A stretch of 64,000 bases of DNA from Draconibacterium halophilum (lineage in GTDB: Bacteria; Bacteroidota; Bacteroidia; Bacteroidales; Prolixibacteraceae). Both the position numbers and the translations under genes were made by a program. Positions 1-9,364 of this stretch are shown in pieces. Each line of letters begins with the position of its first letter. The stretch's first letter is position 1. The DNA is taken from the NCBI RefSeq assembly GCF_010448835.1, contig NZ_CP048409.1, positions 124,001 to 188,000 of the forward strand. The letters run 5' to 3'. The notes beneath the pieces are model-generated. The model did no database searches. It saw nothing but the letters and a program-made list of their open reading frames with translations, and had not been told where the DNA came from.

Positions 1-229
1 CCAATACTATAATTTTATTTGCTTTATTCTCAATTACACCACCATCAACTTCAAAATGCTGCTCGCCTCCATTAATTTCTTTTATTTTCAGCACACCCTT
101 TTCGAGTGTTGAAATAATCGGAGCATGGTTTTTAAGAATCTCAAAACCACCTTTACTCCCTGGCAGTTGAATGAGGCTTACTTCGCCCTCAAATATTTTT
201 TTATCCGGTGTAATTATTTCTAAATGCAT
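1..229 (-). CDS. atpC: F1 ATP synthase epsilon subunit (partial, runs off left edge)
   Basis: The N-terminal 76 codons of the epsilon subunit are present, starting at the ATG whose complement is 227-229 (MHLEIITPDKKIFEGEV). Epsilon is part of the F1 central stalk at the cytoplasmic face of the membrane and couples rotation to catalysis. The visible segment matches the N-terminal beta-sandwich domain: the LEIITPDK opening, the PGSKGGFEILKNHAPI stretch (family consensus has G-x-hydrophobic-x-I-L-x-x-H-A-P) and the following LEKGVLKIK strand. It lies 17 nt downstream of atpD in the same direction, so the two are co-transcribed. The gene's end and the rest of the ATP synthase operon lie beyond the window. 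Confidence 0.93.
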   Translation of the reverse strand, partial: MHLEIITPDKKIFEGEVSLIQLPGSKGGFEILKNHAPIISTLEKGVLKIKEINGGEQHFEVDGGVIENKANKIIVL

Positions 230-246
230 AGTATTCCTTTTCGATT

Positions 247-1752
247 TTAGTTGTCGGCTAACAATTTTTCACCTTTTTCGATGGCTTCTTCAATTGTTCC
301 AACAAGGTTAAAAGCTGCCTCCGGATATTTGTCAACATCACCGTTCATAATCATTCTAAAACCTTTGATCGTATCTTCAATCGAAACCAGTTTTCCTTCC
401 AGTCCGGTAAATGCCGAAGCCACAAAGAATGGCTGCGAAAGGAAACGCTGCACACGACGCGCACGGTGAACCACCAGTTTATCTTCTTCTGAAAGTTCAT
501 CCATTCCCAGAATTGCGATAATATCCTGCAACTCCGTGTAACGCTGTAACAACATTTTAACGTCCTGAGCACAATTGTAGTGATCGTCTCCAACAACTTC
601 AGCCGAAAGAATACGTGAAGAAGAATCAAGCGGATCAACCGCCGGATAAATACCTAACTCAGCAATTTTACGACTCAATACTGTAGTTGCATCGAGGTGC
701 GCAAATGTTGTTGCCGGCGCAGGGTCGGTCAAGTCATCAGCAGGTACATAAACCGCCTGAACAGAAGTAATCGACCCATTTTTAGTAGAAGTAATCCGTT
801 CCTGCATCTCCCCCATTTCAGTAGCCAACGTTGGTTGGTAACCTACTGCCGAAGGCATACGCCCGAGCAGCGCTGATACCTCAGATCCTGCTTGTGTAAA
901 GCGGAAAATATTATCAACAAAGAACAGAATATCGCGACCACTTCCTGTTGAGCCATCGCCATCGCGCAAACTTTCGGCAATTGTTAGTCCTGAAAGCGCA
1001 ACACGGGCACGTGCACCCGGTGGTTCATTCATCTGACCAAATACCATGGCCAGTTTCGATTCTTTTAATTTTTCAGGATCTACTTTTGAAAGGTCCCAGT
1101 TTCCCTCTTCCATCGATTTTTTGAAGTCTTCTCCATAATCAACAATGTTGGCTTCAATCATCTCGCGAAGCAAATCGTTTCCTTCACGGGTACGTTCTCC
1201 AACACCTGCAAATACCGATAAACCGGAGTGCGCCAATGCAATGTTATTGATCAATTCCTGAATCAGAACGGTTTTACCTACTCCGGCGCCACCAAACAAT
1301 CCAATTTTACCTCCTTTTGCATAGGGTTCAATCAGGTCGATTACCTTTATCCCGGTATATAATACCTCACTTTCTGTTGTCAGATCTTCGTATTTAGGAG
1401 GTTGGCTATGTATGCTTAAACCTTCTTTTGGCAGTTGCTCCAATCCATCAACAGAATCTCCCACCACATTTAGCAGGCGACCGAGTGAAATTTCACCTTT
1501 TGGCATGGTAATCGGACTGCCCAAATTCTTTACCGCTGACCCTCTCTGCAAACCATCGGTCGAATCCATTGCTACACATCGGATTGTATTTTCGCCAATG
1601 TGTTGCTGACATTCTATTATTAAACTTTCTTTGTCTTCGCGGGGAATTTCAAGTGCATCGTGAATTGAAGGAAGTTCGCTGCCTTCACTATCAAAACTAA
1701 CGTCTACTACAGGTCCGATAACCTGTAATATTTTACCTATGCTTTGAACCAT
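247..1752 (-). CDS. atpD: F1 ATP synthase beta subunit
   Basis: Catalytic subunit of the F1 sector (501 aa, slightly longer than the usual 460-480). The Walker A loop GGAGVGKT lies at residues 154-161, the catalytic-glutamate segment GERTREGNDL starts near 185, and the rotor-contacting DELSEEDK motif is in the C-terminal domain. The alpha/beta barrel opens with GKILQVIGPVVDV. Start is ATG at 1752; no other Met fits the conserved N-terminus. A good phylum-type promoter lies about 60 nt upstream, so atpD is probably the first gene of the transcript, followed by atpC. An insertion relative to shorter homologues appears around residues 205-230 (a charged stretch with several Glu and Lys). Nothing suggests damage. 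Confidence 0.98.
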   Translation of the reverse strand: MVQSIGKILQVIGPVVDVSFDSEGSELPSIHDALEIPREDKESLIIECQQHIGENTIRCVAMDSTDGLQRGSAVKNLGSPITMPKGEISLGRLLNVVGDSVDGLEQLPKEGLSIHSQPPKYEDLTTESEVLYTGIKVIDLIEPYAKGGKIGLFGGAGVGKTVLIQELINNIALAHSGLSVFAGVGERTREGNDLLREMIEANIVDYGEDFKKSMEEGNWDLSKVDPEKLKESKLAMVFGQMNEPPGARARVALSGLTIAESLRDGDGSTGSGRDILFFVDNIFRFTQAGSEVSALLGRMPSAVGYQPTLATEMGEMQERITSTKNGSITSVQAVYVPADDLTDPAPATTFAHLDATTVLSRKIAELGIYPAVDPLDSSSRILSAEVVGDDHYNCAQDVKMLLQRYTELQDIIAILGMDELSEEDKLVVHRARRVQRFLSQPFFVASAFTGLEGKLVSIEDTIKGFRMIMNGDVDKYPEAAFNLVGTIEEAIEKGEKLLADN

Positions 1753-1812
1753 ATTTGGATTAGATTTAAGTCCGGTTTAACCCGTTCTTTTGTTTCAATT
1801 TTATAGACCCAA

Positions 1813-1842
1813 CAAATTTAACATTGTTTTGTTTTTATGCAA
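1813..1842 (-). promoter_or_regulatory. Bacteroidota-type promoter for atpDC
   Basis: Read on the minus strand, the -7 element TAAATTTG (1813-1820) matches TAnnTTTG and a -33 TTG (1840-1842) lies 19 nt further upstream, the spacing expected for the phylum's primary sigma factor. The predicted start of transcription is near 1806, about 55 nt ahead of the atpD ATG. Sequence match only. Confidence 0.65.
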
Positions 1843-1887
1843 GGTTGCGTTTGGTTTTTTGGATATTTTTTATCCTATTATATTGCT

Positions 1888-2871
1888 TTAATGCTTGCGG
1901 GTAAGCATTTTGTTTGCAAGGTTTCGAAGTGGTTGTTTTACAACATCCTGCACATTTAAATCATCTAAAATGCGCATCGCTTTGTTAAAATAGTCGTTCA
2001 CTTTTTCTTCGGCAATATTTTGCACTCCAATTGTTTGATACAATCCGGTAACGGCTGCAATTTTTTCTTTCGGATTAAAATCAGTTTTTTCTATCCAGCT
2101 TATTAATCTCTGTTTTTCATTTTCCGATGCTTTTTCCAAAGCGTTAATAAGTAGCAACGTTTTTTTGTTGGCCAGTATATCGCCGCCAATTTGTTTACCA
2201 AAAACGGCCTGATCGCCAAAAGTATCCAGAAGATCATCCTGCAGCTGGAAAGCTAACCCGAGGTTAATGCCAAAATCGTAGAGTTGGTTTGCCAGAGTTT
2301 CGGGAGCATTTGCTAAAAGTGCGCCAACCTTTAAACTGCAAGCTAAAAGAACAGCTGTTTTTAAGCGGATCATTTCCAGATATTCCACTTCGGTAACATC
2401 CATTCGCTGTTCAAAATCCATATCGTATTGCTGACCCTCGCAAACTTCTATTGCGGTTTTACTAAACACCTCCAGCACTTCAGGCAGCGCGTCCGACCGT
2501 TCTTCCAAAAAATAGCGGTACGACTGAAAAGCCATGGCATCGCCGGATAAAATAGCGGCATTTTCGCTGAACTTTTTATGCACTGTAGGGCGACTTCGGC
2601 GCACATCGGCTTTGTCCATTATATCATCGTGAAGCAAGGTAAAATTATGGAAGACTTCGATTCCTATTGCTGCCGGAATTGCGTGTTCAATTTTCGTGGA
2701 AAACATATTGCAGGCAAGCAAAGCCAGCACCGGGCGCAAACGTTTTCCACCCATTTCGAGTGAATAATGTATTGGATCGTACAGTTCAACCGGCTTATTT
2801 TTCAGTAGTTCTTTGGAGCGCTTTTCAATTTCAACACTCACTCTGTTTTGAAGTTCTTCTACGGTGTACAT
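1888..2871 (-). CDS. All-trans polyprenyl diphosphate synthase (FPP/GGPP type)
   Basis: Class I trans-prenyltransferase that condenses isopentenyl diphosphate with allylic diphosphates (327 aa). The first Asp-rich motif DDIMD is at about 82-86 followed by RRSRPTVH; the second, DDLLD, is near 212-216 within FQLQDDLLDTFGD. The GGKRLRP substrate-binding segment is near 42-48. The open frame includes a TTG one codon upstream, but the ATG at 2871 is preferred because it overlaps the stop of the upstream RND gene by one base (TGATG), which suggests translational coupling. Chain length cannot be read with confidence. The product could feed menaquinone or carotenoid synthesis; a lycopene cyclase lies elsewhere in the window at 25353. 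Confidence 0.92.
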   Translation of the reverse strand: MYTVEELQNRVSVEIEKRSKELLKNKPVELYDPIHYSLEMGGKRLRPVLALLACNMFSTKIEHAIPAAIGIEVFHNFTLLHDDIMDKADVRRSRPTVHKKFSENAAILSGDAMAFQSYRYFLEERSDALPEVLEVFSKTAIEVCEGQQYDMDFEQRMDVTEVEYLEMIRLKTAVLLACSLKVGALLANAPETLANQLYDFGINLGLAFQLQDDLLDTFGDQAVFGKQIGGDILANKKTLLLINALEKASENEKQRLISWIEKTDFNPKEKIAAVTGLYQTIGVQNIAEEKVNDYFNKAMRILDDLNVQDVVKQPLRNLANKMLTRKH

Positions 2872-5273
2872 CAATCTCCCAATTTTAATTTGTCATCCGA
2901 AACAATTTCCAGGTCTTCCAGTTCAATATCTTCTTCTTCGTCGTAAATATGAAGCAGTGGTTCTTTAAAGGCCTCAGTTGTAGTAATCCGCTCAAGTCCT
3001 GATAATAAAGACGGCAGCAGTACCAGATTTGATGTTACCGCAACCAAAAGTGTCAGCGAAACCAAAATTCCCATGGCTTGCGTTCCTCCAAAATTAGAAA
3101 TGGTAAAAATTCCGAAACCAAAGAACAGCACCACTGACGTATACAGCATACTCACACCGGTTTCTTTTAACGCGATCACCACCGATTTTCGGATATCCCA
3201 ATTGGTCATGTTCAGTTCCTGCCTGTACTTCGCCAAAAAGTGAATCGTATTATCAACCGAAATACCAAAGGCAATACTAAAAACCAAAATGGTAGATGCC
3301 TTTATAGGAATGCCGGTAAATCCCATAACTGCTGCTGTAAATATCAGCGGAATAATATTTGGAGTAAGCGACAGAATTACCATCCTCCACGATGAAAACA
3401 TGATGGCCATAAACGACGAGATCAGCAAAATAGCCAAACCAAGACTCGTAAACAGGTTCTTTAACAAATACTGGTTTCCTTTAAACGAAATAATACTCGA
3501 TCCGGTAACGGTTACATCGTATTTGTCGGAAGTAAATATCGAATCGATATCGGCATTAAACCGGGCGTACAATTCTTCCATTCGCTTGGTACCCACATCC
3601 TTTACCCGGATACTTATTCGGGTATTCTGCTTGGTACTATCCATAAACGAATGTAACATTTCAGCATTTTCTTCACCCGTTGATGCATATTGCAGAATAA
3701 AATTCTTTTCGCGATTATTGGGCAAACTGTAATACCGCTCGTGACCATTGTAAAAAGCCTGTTTGGCAAATTTCAGCAAATTGAGTAATGAAGTAGATGC
3801 CGATAATTCAGGGTATTCTGCCAGCCGGTCTTCCAACTGCTCTATTTTACGGAAAGTTGTTAATTGCATAACGCCCTGTGGTTTTTTGGTGTCGACCATA
3901 ATTTCCAAAGGCATTAAACCGTTAAAGTTGCGTTCAAAAAATTTCAGATCGACATAAACCGGATCATCTTCAGGAATATCATCGAGCATATAACCCGAGC
4001 TTTTCATCAGAGTAATACCGTAAATACTCACCACAATTACACCTATGGTTACAAGATATACCACCTGTCTGTAATTTTGGGTAATGTGCATCAGCTTGCG
4101 GATGGCCGTTGTTACGAACTTATTATCGAGGTGACCAACGTGGCGCGATGAAGGCGCTCCGATAAAACTAAATATGATTGGTATAAGCAGTAGCGAAAGT
4201 ATAAACAGGCCAAGTATATTTAAGGAGGCGATTATACCAAACTGCCTTAAAATATCACTCTTTACAATAATAAAAGTAGCAAACCCCGAGGCTGTTGTAA
4301 GGTTGGTTAAAAAAGTAGCATTACCAATTTTAATGATCACCCGCTGCAAAGCCTTTATTTTATTCCCATGGCTCACGTATTCGTGGTGAAATTTATTAAG
4401 CATGTAAATACTGTTTGGGATTCCAATCACGATCAACAAAGGCGGAATCATTCCCGATAACAAAGTAATTTTGTAGCCAAACAGCGACAACATTCCCATG
4501 GCCCAGATAACGCCGGTGATTACAATCAGCACAGGTACAAAAACAGCTTTGAATGAGCGGAAGAACAGGAATAAAACCACGATACAAATTACCAGAGCCA
4601 ACACACTGAACATATACAGTTCGCGTTTAATCTTAACCGAATTAACCACCCTTATGTAGGGCACTCCCGAGTAATGGAGAGTAACATCTTCTTTCTGTTC
4701 GTAATCATGACACACCTCCTGGATTTCGGCAACCAGGTCTTCGCGCTCCTTACTTGCCATTTTATCTTGGTTTACCGTAATGGCCAGCAAATAAGTATCA
4801 GTTTCATCGTTATAAACCAGCTTGCGGTAAAAAGGCAGCCGTTTAAATTCTGCCACATAGCCATCCAGCTCTTCCTGACTTGTAATCGTATCAGGAAAGT
4901 TATTTACAACCTCAAACTGTTTCTCTTCTTTATTTTTTTCAAGATTGTAGGTGCTTGAAACCGAAAGCAAATTTTCAACGCCATCGACTTTTTTCAAATC
5001 ATCGCACAACGATTTCCATGCATTGAAATGATCGAGACGAAAAAAATTCGTGTCTTGCACACCAACAATAATCAGGTTCCCTTCCTGACCGAATATCTCA
5101 ACAAAATTCTGATAATCTTTATAGGCCTGATCTTTCTTTGGCAGCAATGAGGCATACTCATACGACATCTCCACTTTTCGGGCATGATACCCCAGAAAAA
5201 TAGTAATAACAGCCAAAACTGAAAGAAAGAGGATTCGATTCCTAAGGATTAGTCTGGATAGTTTAATCCACAT
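2871..5273 (-). CDS. RND/MMPL-family exporter
   Basis: Inner-membrane transporter of the RND superfamily, MMPL/Patched-like class (800 aa). The layout is one N-terminal membrane segment, a periplasmic domain, a block of about five helices (residues ~225-375, with PPLLIVIGIPNSIYML), a second single helix near 425, a second periplasmic domain, and a second helix block (~610-760) carrying FGISVDNTIHFL, whose Asp sits where RND pumps place the proton-relay carboxylate. The frame opens at a TTG (5336), but the ATG at 5273 is chosen because the protein then starts with the conserved MWIKLSRLILRNR just before helix 1. The C-terminus is a very acidic cytoplasmic tail. Its coupling to a prenyl synthase suggests a lipid or isoprenoid-derived substrate, which is inference. 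No adaptor or TolC gene is adjacent. Confidence 0.88.
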   Translation of the reverse strand: MWIKLSRLILRNRILFLSVLAVITIFLGYHARKVEMSYEYASLLPKKDQAYKDYQNFVEIFGQEGNLIIVGVQDTNFFRLDHFNAWKSLCDDLKKVDGVENLLSVSSTYNLEKNKEEKQFEVVNNFPDTITSQEELDGYVAEFKRLPFYRKLVYNDETDTYLLAITVNQDKMASKEREDLVAEIQEVCHDYEQKEDVTLHYSGVPYIRVVNSVKIKRELYMFSVLALVICIVVLFLFFRSFKAVFVPVLIVITGVIWAMGMLSLFGYKITLLSGMIPPLLIVIGIPNSIYMLNKFHHEYVSHGNKIKALQRVIIKIGNATFLTNLTTASGFATFIIVKSDILRQFGIIASLNILGLFILSLLLIPIIFSFIGAPSSRHVGHLDNKFVTTAIRKLMHITQNYRQVVYLVTIGVIVVSIYGITLMKSSGYMLDDIPEDDPVYVDLKFFERNFNGLMPLEIMVDTKKPQGVMQLTTFRKIEQLEDRLAEYPELSASTSLLNLLKFAKQAFYNGHERYYSLPNNREKNFILQYASTGEENAEMLHSFMDSTKQNTRISIRVKDVGTKRMEELYARFNADIDSIFTSDKYDVTVTGSSIISFKGNQYLLKNLFTSLGLAILLISSFMAIMFSSWRMVILSLTPNIIPLIFTAAVMGFTGIPIKASTILVFSIAFGISVDNTIHFLAKYRQELNMTNWDIRKSVVIALKETGVSMLYTSVVLFFGFGIFTISNFGGTQAMGILVSLTLLVAVTSNLVLLPSLLSGLERITTTEAFKEPLLHIYDEEEDIELEDLEIVSDDKLKLGD

Positions 5274-5373
5274 GTTTACATTTCTAAATAACTCGACGAA
5301 AGTATATAAATTCCATTGTTTTGAGAAATGCTTCAATCCAAGGTTAAGTGAATTTAAAACTTTTTAAAATTTA

Positions 5374-6732
5374 TCATTCCACTTTAGAAACAGCAATAAG
5401 GTGGTCGGCAGTTCTAAACAAAAGGTAATCTTTGGTAATGGCCGGTGTTGACATTACAATTTGGCTTAGTTTATTGGTTGCTAAAAGTTCGTATTCCGGC
5501 CCCGCTTTAACAGCATACACATTGCCTTCGTTATCAACTATGTAGATAACTCCATCGGCTGCCACCGGCGATGATGTGTAACTGTTTCCCCATCCAACTT
5601 TTTGCGAATACATTTCCTCTCCGGTTTGGGCATTGTAGCAGGTTAGTCGCCCGTTCCAACGTGCGTTGTAAAGGTAGTCGCCATACAACAACATGGTTCC
5701 CATATAAGAGCCACCACGTAGTTTTGCCCACTTTACATATTCATTTGAGGTTGCTCTGTCTTCTAAAGTAATATCTCCAACCGCATTTTTTTGAATAGCA
5801 TAAACAGGCGAAACCTTCCCGTGGGCGCTGTTAAAATAAATGAAATCGTTGCCAATAACGGGCGATGGAACAGGAATGTCTCCTCCTCCGGACATTCTCC
5901 ATATTTCTTCGCCGGTATTAAAATCGTAACCTCCACGATGTTTGTAACCGTTTACCGCAACAATATCCTTTTCACCATCGGAATAGACATTTGGAGTCGA
6001 CCAGCCTGGGTATTCATCGCGATTTTGTTTCCAGATTTCGTGACCGTTTTTAATGTCGTAAGCAGCAACAAAAGAATTTTCCTGCACATCGCACTGAATA
6101 ACTACTACGTTTTTATGAATCAGCGGCGAACTTGAAAATTCCCATTCGGCATCCGGCACCAAAAAGAAAGTCGATTTTAAGACACCAAAATCTTTCGACC
6201 ACTGTAATTTTCCATTCATATCGTAACAATACAGTCCTTCCGATCCAAAAAATGCCACCACATATTCTCCGTTTGTGGCCGGCGTACAATTGGCATGCGA
6301 CGACATAGGATGGCGTTTTTGTTCGGGAATCCCGGTGTACGCAGTTCTTTCCCACTCAATCTCTCCCGATTGTTTATCCACACAATACACCCGCCAATAG
6401 TGCATCGAACTGTCTGGCACCGAACCTATCGATCCGTAAATACCGGTTTTTAAATCTCCCTCATCTTGTTCACTAACGGCTGTAGTTACAAAAATCTGAT
6501 CGCCCCAAACAATTGGGCACGAATGCCCTAATCCGGGAATAGCAGTTTTCCATGCAATATTTTTATTGGTGTTCACATCCCATGTTTCGGGCAAGTTGGC
6601 CTGGTCTAAATATCCGGAAATAGATTTTCCCCGGTACATACTCCACTGCCGCGACGGATCGACCTGCTGCGAATACACTGATAAGTACAAAATTGCTGCG
6701 AATAAAGTTAGAAACGACTTGATGTTCGACAT
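5374..6732 (-). CDS. Exported PQQ-like beta-propeller protein
   Basis: 452-aa protein with a signal peptide (MSNIKSFLTLFAAILYLSVY, cleavage near YSQ-QVDP) followed by repeated WD/PQQ-type blades: motifs such as W-x-T-x-I-P-G-x-G-H, VYCVDKQSGEIEWER, YCYDMNGKLQWSKD, AYDIKNGHEIWKQ, DFNTGEEIWRM, CYNAQTGEEMY and IVDNEGNVYAVK. Each ends in the A-x-D-x-x-T-G-x-x-x-W pattern of PQQ repeat propellers. The frame begins at a TTG (6756), but the ATG at 6732 places the signal peptide at the N-terminus. There is no cytochrome domain and no obvious catalytic PQQ-dehydrogenase signature, so the role may be binding or scaffolding rather than oxidation. It is transcribed alone, divergent from the gene at 7028. 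Confidence 0.85.
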   Translation of the reverse strand: MSNIKSFLTLFAAILYLSVYSQQVDPSRQWSMYRGKSISGYLDQANLPETWDVNTNKNIAWKTAIPGLGHSCPIVWGDQIFVTTAVSEQDEGDLKTGIYGSIGSVPDSSMHYWRVYCVDKQSGEIEWERTAYTGIPEQKRHPMSSHANCTPATNGEYVVAFFGSEGLYCYDMNGKLQWSKDFGVLKSTFFLVPDAEWEFSSSPLIHKNVVVIQCDVQENSFVAAYDIKNGHEIWKQNRDEYPGWSTPNVYSDGEKDIVAVNGYKHRGGYDFNTGEEIWRMSGGGDIPVPSPVIGNDFIYFNSAHGKVSPVYAIQKNAVGDITLEDRATSNEYVKWAKLRGGSYMGTMLLYGDYLYNARWNGRLTCYNAQTGEEMYSQKVGWGNSYTSSPVAADGVIYIVDNEGNVYAVKAGPEYELLATNKLSQIVMSTPAITKDYLLFRTADHLIAVSKVE

Positions 6733-6918
6733 ATGGATATATTTTGTTTTTGCCAATTTAATTAATTTTGATCTATCTAAAAACCCTGATTCCCGGATGT
6801 ATTCGAGAACAATTTAAATCTTTCCTGCACGAAAAACTAATTATTATCCGGCGATTGGCCAACAATAGAAAAGATAATCCACAATAATTTAGCAATGATC
6901 TACTGAAACCCATACTCC

Positions 6919-6926
6919 TAATTTTG
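6919..6926 (+). promoter_or_regulatory. Possible -7 promoter element upstream of the 7028 gene
   Basis: TAATTTTG matches TAnnTTTG about 100 nt before the ATG. No convincing -33 TTG is seen, so this is a weak call. The rest of 6733-7027 shows no gene or clear structure. Confidence 0.3.
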
Positions 6927-7027
6927 GGTATAAAGGCACGAGAACCATCCTGTTTTGAACTCGCCCTTCCTTTACTGTTTCATACAAAAGATGAATCTTG
7001 TATAAAAACTAATCAACAACTAACAAC

Positions 7028-8209
7028 ATGCAAAAGACACTGGTTTATAGCTTCGTTTTCTTGTTTGCAGGCTTTTTTTCATCGGTGGCACAAATACCCG
7101 AACCCGAATGGAATAAACAATCCGGGACGAGAGACTGCGACTTTTATACTGATATTATTGAGGATGCAAACAAGGGCTACACCGTTTCAGGTGCCGTAAA
7201 AGTAGATGGACACCTGTTCGATTTTCAGCTCATACGTTTTGCCGAAAATGGCGATACGCTTTGGACAAAATCTATTGGAACCGAGAAACATGAAATTCCA
7301 AAACGACTCACGCAACTCACCGATAAAAGCTACGTTTTGCTGGGTACTTCCGCCGAAGGAGAAACACAAAGCTGCCTTCTGGTGCGTTTAGATGAAAATG
7401 GAACGGAAATCTGGCGAAAAACATTAAGCGCAGATTACCTTTCGGTGGAAGATATTATTTCGCTGCCGGAAAACCATTTTGCCATCGCCGGATCGAAGAG
7501 TGAAAATCCGGACGACCCAAAAATATGGATGGCAACCCTGGATGAAAATGGAGGGATAACAATGGAACGGTTATTCATGACCGACATGTCAGGATGTGCC
7601 CGGTCGATAAAAAAACTTCCGGATGGCGATTTTGCCCTGGCGGCGCAGATTAGCGAAACCGGCGAAAACAGTTGCGACATTGTTGCCATACGCATTAGCT
7701 ACACAGGAAAAGCAAAATGGTATTCATGGATAAAAACGCCCGACCAAAAAGTATGGCCAGAGTGTATTTGTTGCTCTCCCGACAGTGCTTTTATGATTGT
7801 TGGCTGGAACGGAAAATGTTTAAACGATATCAACTCCGAAAATCCCATTTTTGATTACGATCTGGTTTTAAATAAGATCAATTCAACAGGGGAGATTTTG
7901 TGGACAAAAAGTGTGGACCGCGAAGGCTCAGAAGGAGGCAATGCCTTGACAATTCGCCCCGACGGAACATTTATTGTTGCCGGAATAAAAGCCACTTCAT
8001 TTATTGGAAAAATCGGTCCGTGGTTATTAAATATCGATGCGGATGGTAACGAGCTTAACGAGAAATTACTTCGCCTGCGTTTTAATAACGACCACGCATC
8101 GCGAATTATAAACAGCTCCGATGGTGGATTTGTCGTTATCGGGCCGGGGTTGCAAGAGGAAACAAACACCCGAAGCGATGGCTGGATTATTAAATTTGGC
8201 GCGCTATAG
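7028..8209 (+). CDS. Secreted propeller-like repeat protein, function unknown
   Basis: 393 aa with a clear signal peptide (MQKTLVYSFVFLFAGFFSSVAQ). The mature part is built of about seven repeats of roughly 50 residues with the pattern Y-x-V-x-G-x ... L-x-R-x-D-x-x-G-(D/E)-x-x-W-x-K, for example RFAENGDTLWTKSIG, RLDENGTEIWRKTL, RISYTGKAKWYSWI, KINSTGEILWTKSV and NIDADGNELNEKLL. Repeats of this kind form beta-propellers and are common in secreted Bacteroidota proteins. No enzymatic motif, lipobox or type IX C-terminal sorting domain is visible. Repeat divergence is high. Function cannot be assigned; extracellular binding or structural roles are possible. Confidence 0.75.
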   Translation: MQKTLVYSFVFLFAGFFSSVAQIPEPEWNKQSGTRDCDFYTDIIEDANKGYTVSGAVKVDGHLFDFQLIRFAENGDTLWTKSIGTEKHEIPKRLTQLTDKSYVLLGTSAEGETQSCLLVRLDENGTEIWRKTLSADYLSVEDIISLPENHFAIAGSKSENPDDPKIWMATLDENGGITMERLFMTDMSGCARSIKKLPDGDFALAAQISETGENSCDIVAIRISYTGKAKWYSWIKTPDQKVWPECICCSPDSAFMIVGWNGKCLNDINSENPIFDYDLVLNKINSTGEILWTKSVDREGSEGGNALTIRPDGTFIVAGIKATSFIGKIGPWLLNIDADGNELNEKLLRLRFNNDHASRIINSSDGGFVVIGPGLQEETNTRSDGWIIKFGAL

Positions 8210-8438
8210 CAGCCAGAAAAAGAATGTTGGAATATTGGAGTATTGGAATTTTAGAGAATGAAAGAATAGGCATATATCAATTGACAAACAACAATCCTTC
8301 AAGGTTTTTAAAGCACTGCGGCTAAACCACTCTTCTTTGTTCTATGCGTCTATTGTAGTTCAGAAAAACGCCTCAGCATACTTACGTTAAAAAAATCTTA
8401 GTGCTTTCGAGTCGTGGTGTTGAAAAAACAACATAAAA

Positions 8439-9143
8439 CTAATATTTCTTTCCACCCTCATTAATCATGGGTACAAACCGAACGGGCAATTCATTTTTCT
8501 TTCGCATTTTACCTTTCTTTTTCTGTAAAAGCACTAGTTTTTGTATACTGCCTTCGCCTACGGGGATTATCATTCTGCCACCTTCAGCCAACTGCTCTTC
8601 CAAAGGTTTGGGCACATGCGATGGCGAACAGGTAACAATAATGGCATCAAAAGGTGCTTTTTCAGGCCACCCCAGGTAACCATCACCAACTTTGCAGTAA
8701 ATATTATTGTACTCCAATTGTCGGAATACCTTTTTAGCCGACCTGCTCAATGCTTCAAAAAGCTCGATGGTAAAAACCGAATCGCATAATTGTGCTAAAA
8801 TAGCCGCCTGGTAGCCCGATCCGGTTCCAACCTCCAAAACACGGTCTGAACGACTAAGGTTTAAAACCTCGGTCATGTATGCAACAATATAAGGTTGAGA
8901 AATAGTTTGCCCTTCGTTTATAGGTAATGGAGAGTCGGCATAAGCGAATTTTGCATATCGAGGTAAAACAAATTTGTGCCGCGGAACTTGCCGAAATGCG
9001 GCTAAAACCAATTCATCGTTAATCCCTCTGTTTTCAAGTTGTAGTTTCACCATTCTCTGGCGTTCATTAAGAAACGCATCGTTTTGCGAAACACTTATCA
9101 TTGGTGCAAACACCAGCAGTATGGCAATTAAAATTCTGAACAT
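8439..9143 (-). CDS. pcm: Protein-L-isoaspartate O-methyltransferase homologue with signal peptide
   Basis: PCMT-family methyltransferase, which repairs L-isoaspartyl residues using S-adenosylmethionine (234 aa). The SAM-binding motif LEVGTGSGYQAA is at about 103-114, the family-specific TISQPYIVAYM at 80-90, and the post-I region DAIIVTCSPSHVPKPLEEQL is intact. Unusually, it begins with MFRILIAILLVFAPMISVSQ, a convincing Sec signal peptide ahead of the normal N-terminal region (ERQRMVKLQLENRGI). The start ATG at 9143 is the only reasonable one. An exported PCMT would have to find SAM outside the cytoplasm, so either the segment is an uncleaved membrane anchor or the enzyme has an unusual biology. 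It is monocistronic, 221 nt before the divergent Rrf2 gene. Confidence 0.88.
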   Translation of the reverse strand: MFRILIAILLVFAPMISVSQNDAFLNERQRMVKLQLENRGINDELVLAAFRQVPRHKFVLPRYAKFAYADSPLPINEGQTISQPYIVAYMTEVLNLSRSDRVLEVGTGSGYQAAILAQLCDSVFTIELFEALSRSAKKVFRQLEYNNIYCKVGDGYLGWPEKAPFDAIIVTCSPSHVPKPLEEQLAEGGRMIIPVGEGSIQKLVLLQKKKGKMRKKNELPVRFVPMINEGGKKY

Positions 9144-9364
9144 ATCAGTAATTTAAAAAAACTCTGGTTTTATAACGATGATAACACGATTAAGGTTACC
9201 GATAACTCTTCCGGCGGGAAATCCTGCAATGTAAAAAGTAAGCTGATTAAAAGATTGTGAAATAATGGCTTACTCTTACTCCTCCTTGGCCGGTTACGAA
9301 TACGAATCTGATAGTTTTACTACCTTCGCAATCAACAAAAACCGAAAGAAAAAAACCAAAGGAC

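Noticed and set aside
5274..5336. 21-codon extension of the RND gene from a TTG
   Set aside because: The sequence before M22 is not typical of the family and the ATG at 5273 gives the normal first helix.
8210..8438. tRNA or small RNA gene between 7028 gene and pcm
   Set aside because: No cloverleaf or conserved RNA motif could be found; only short TTGGAATATTGGAGTATTGG-type direct repetition.
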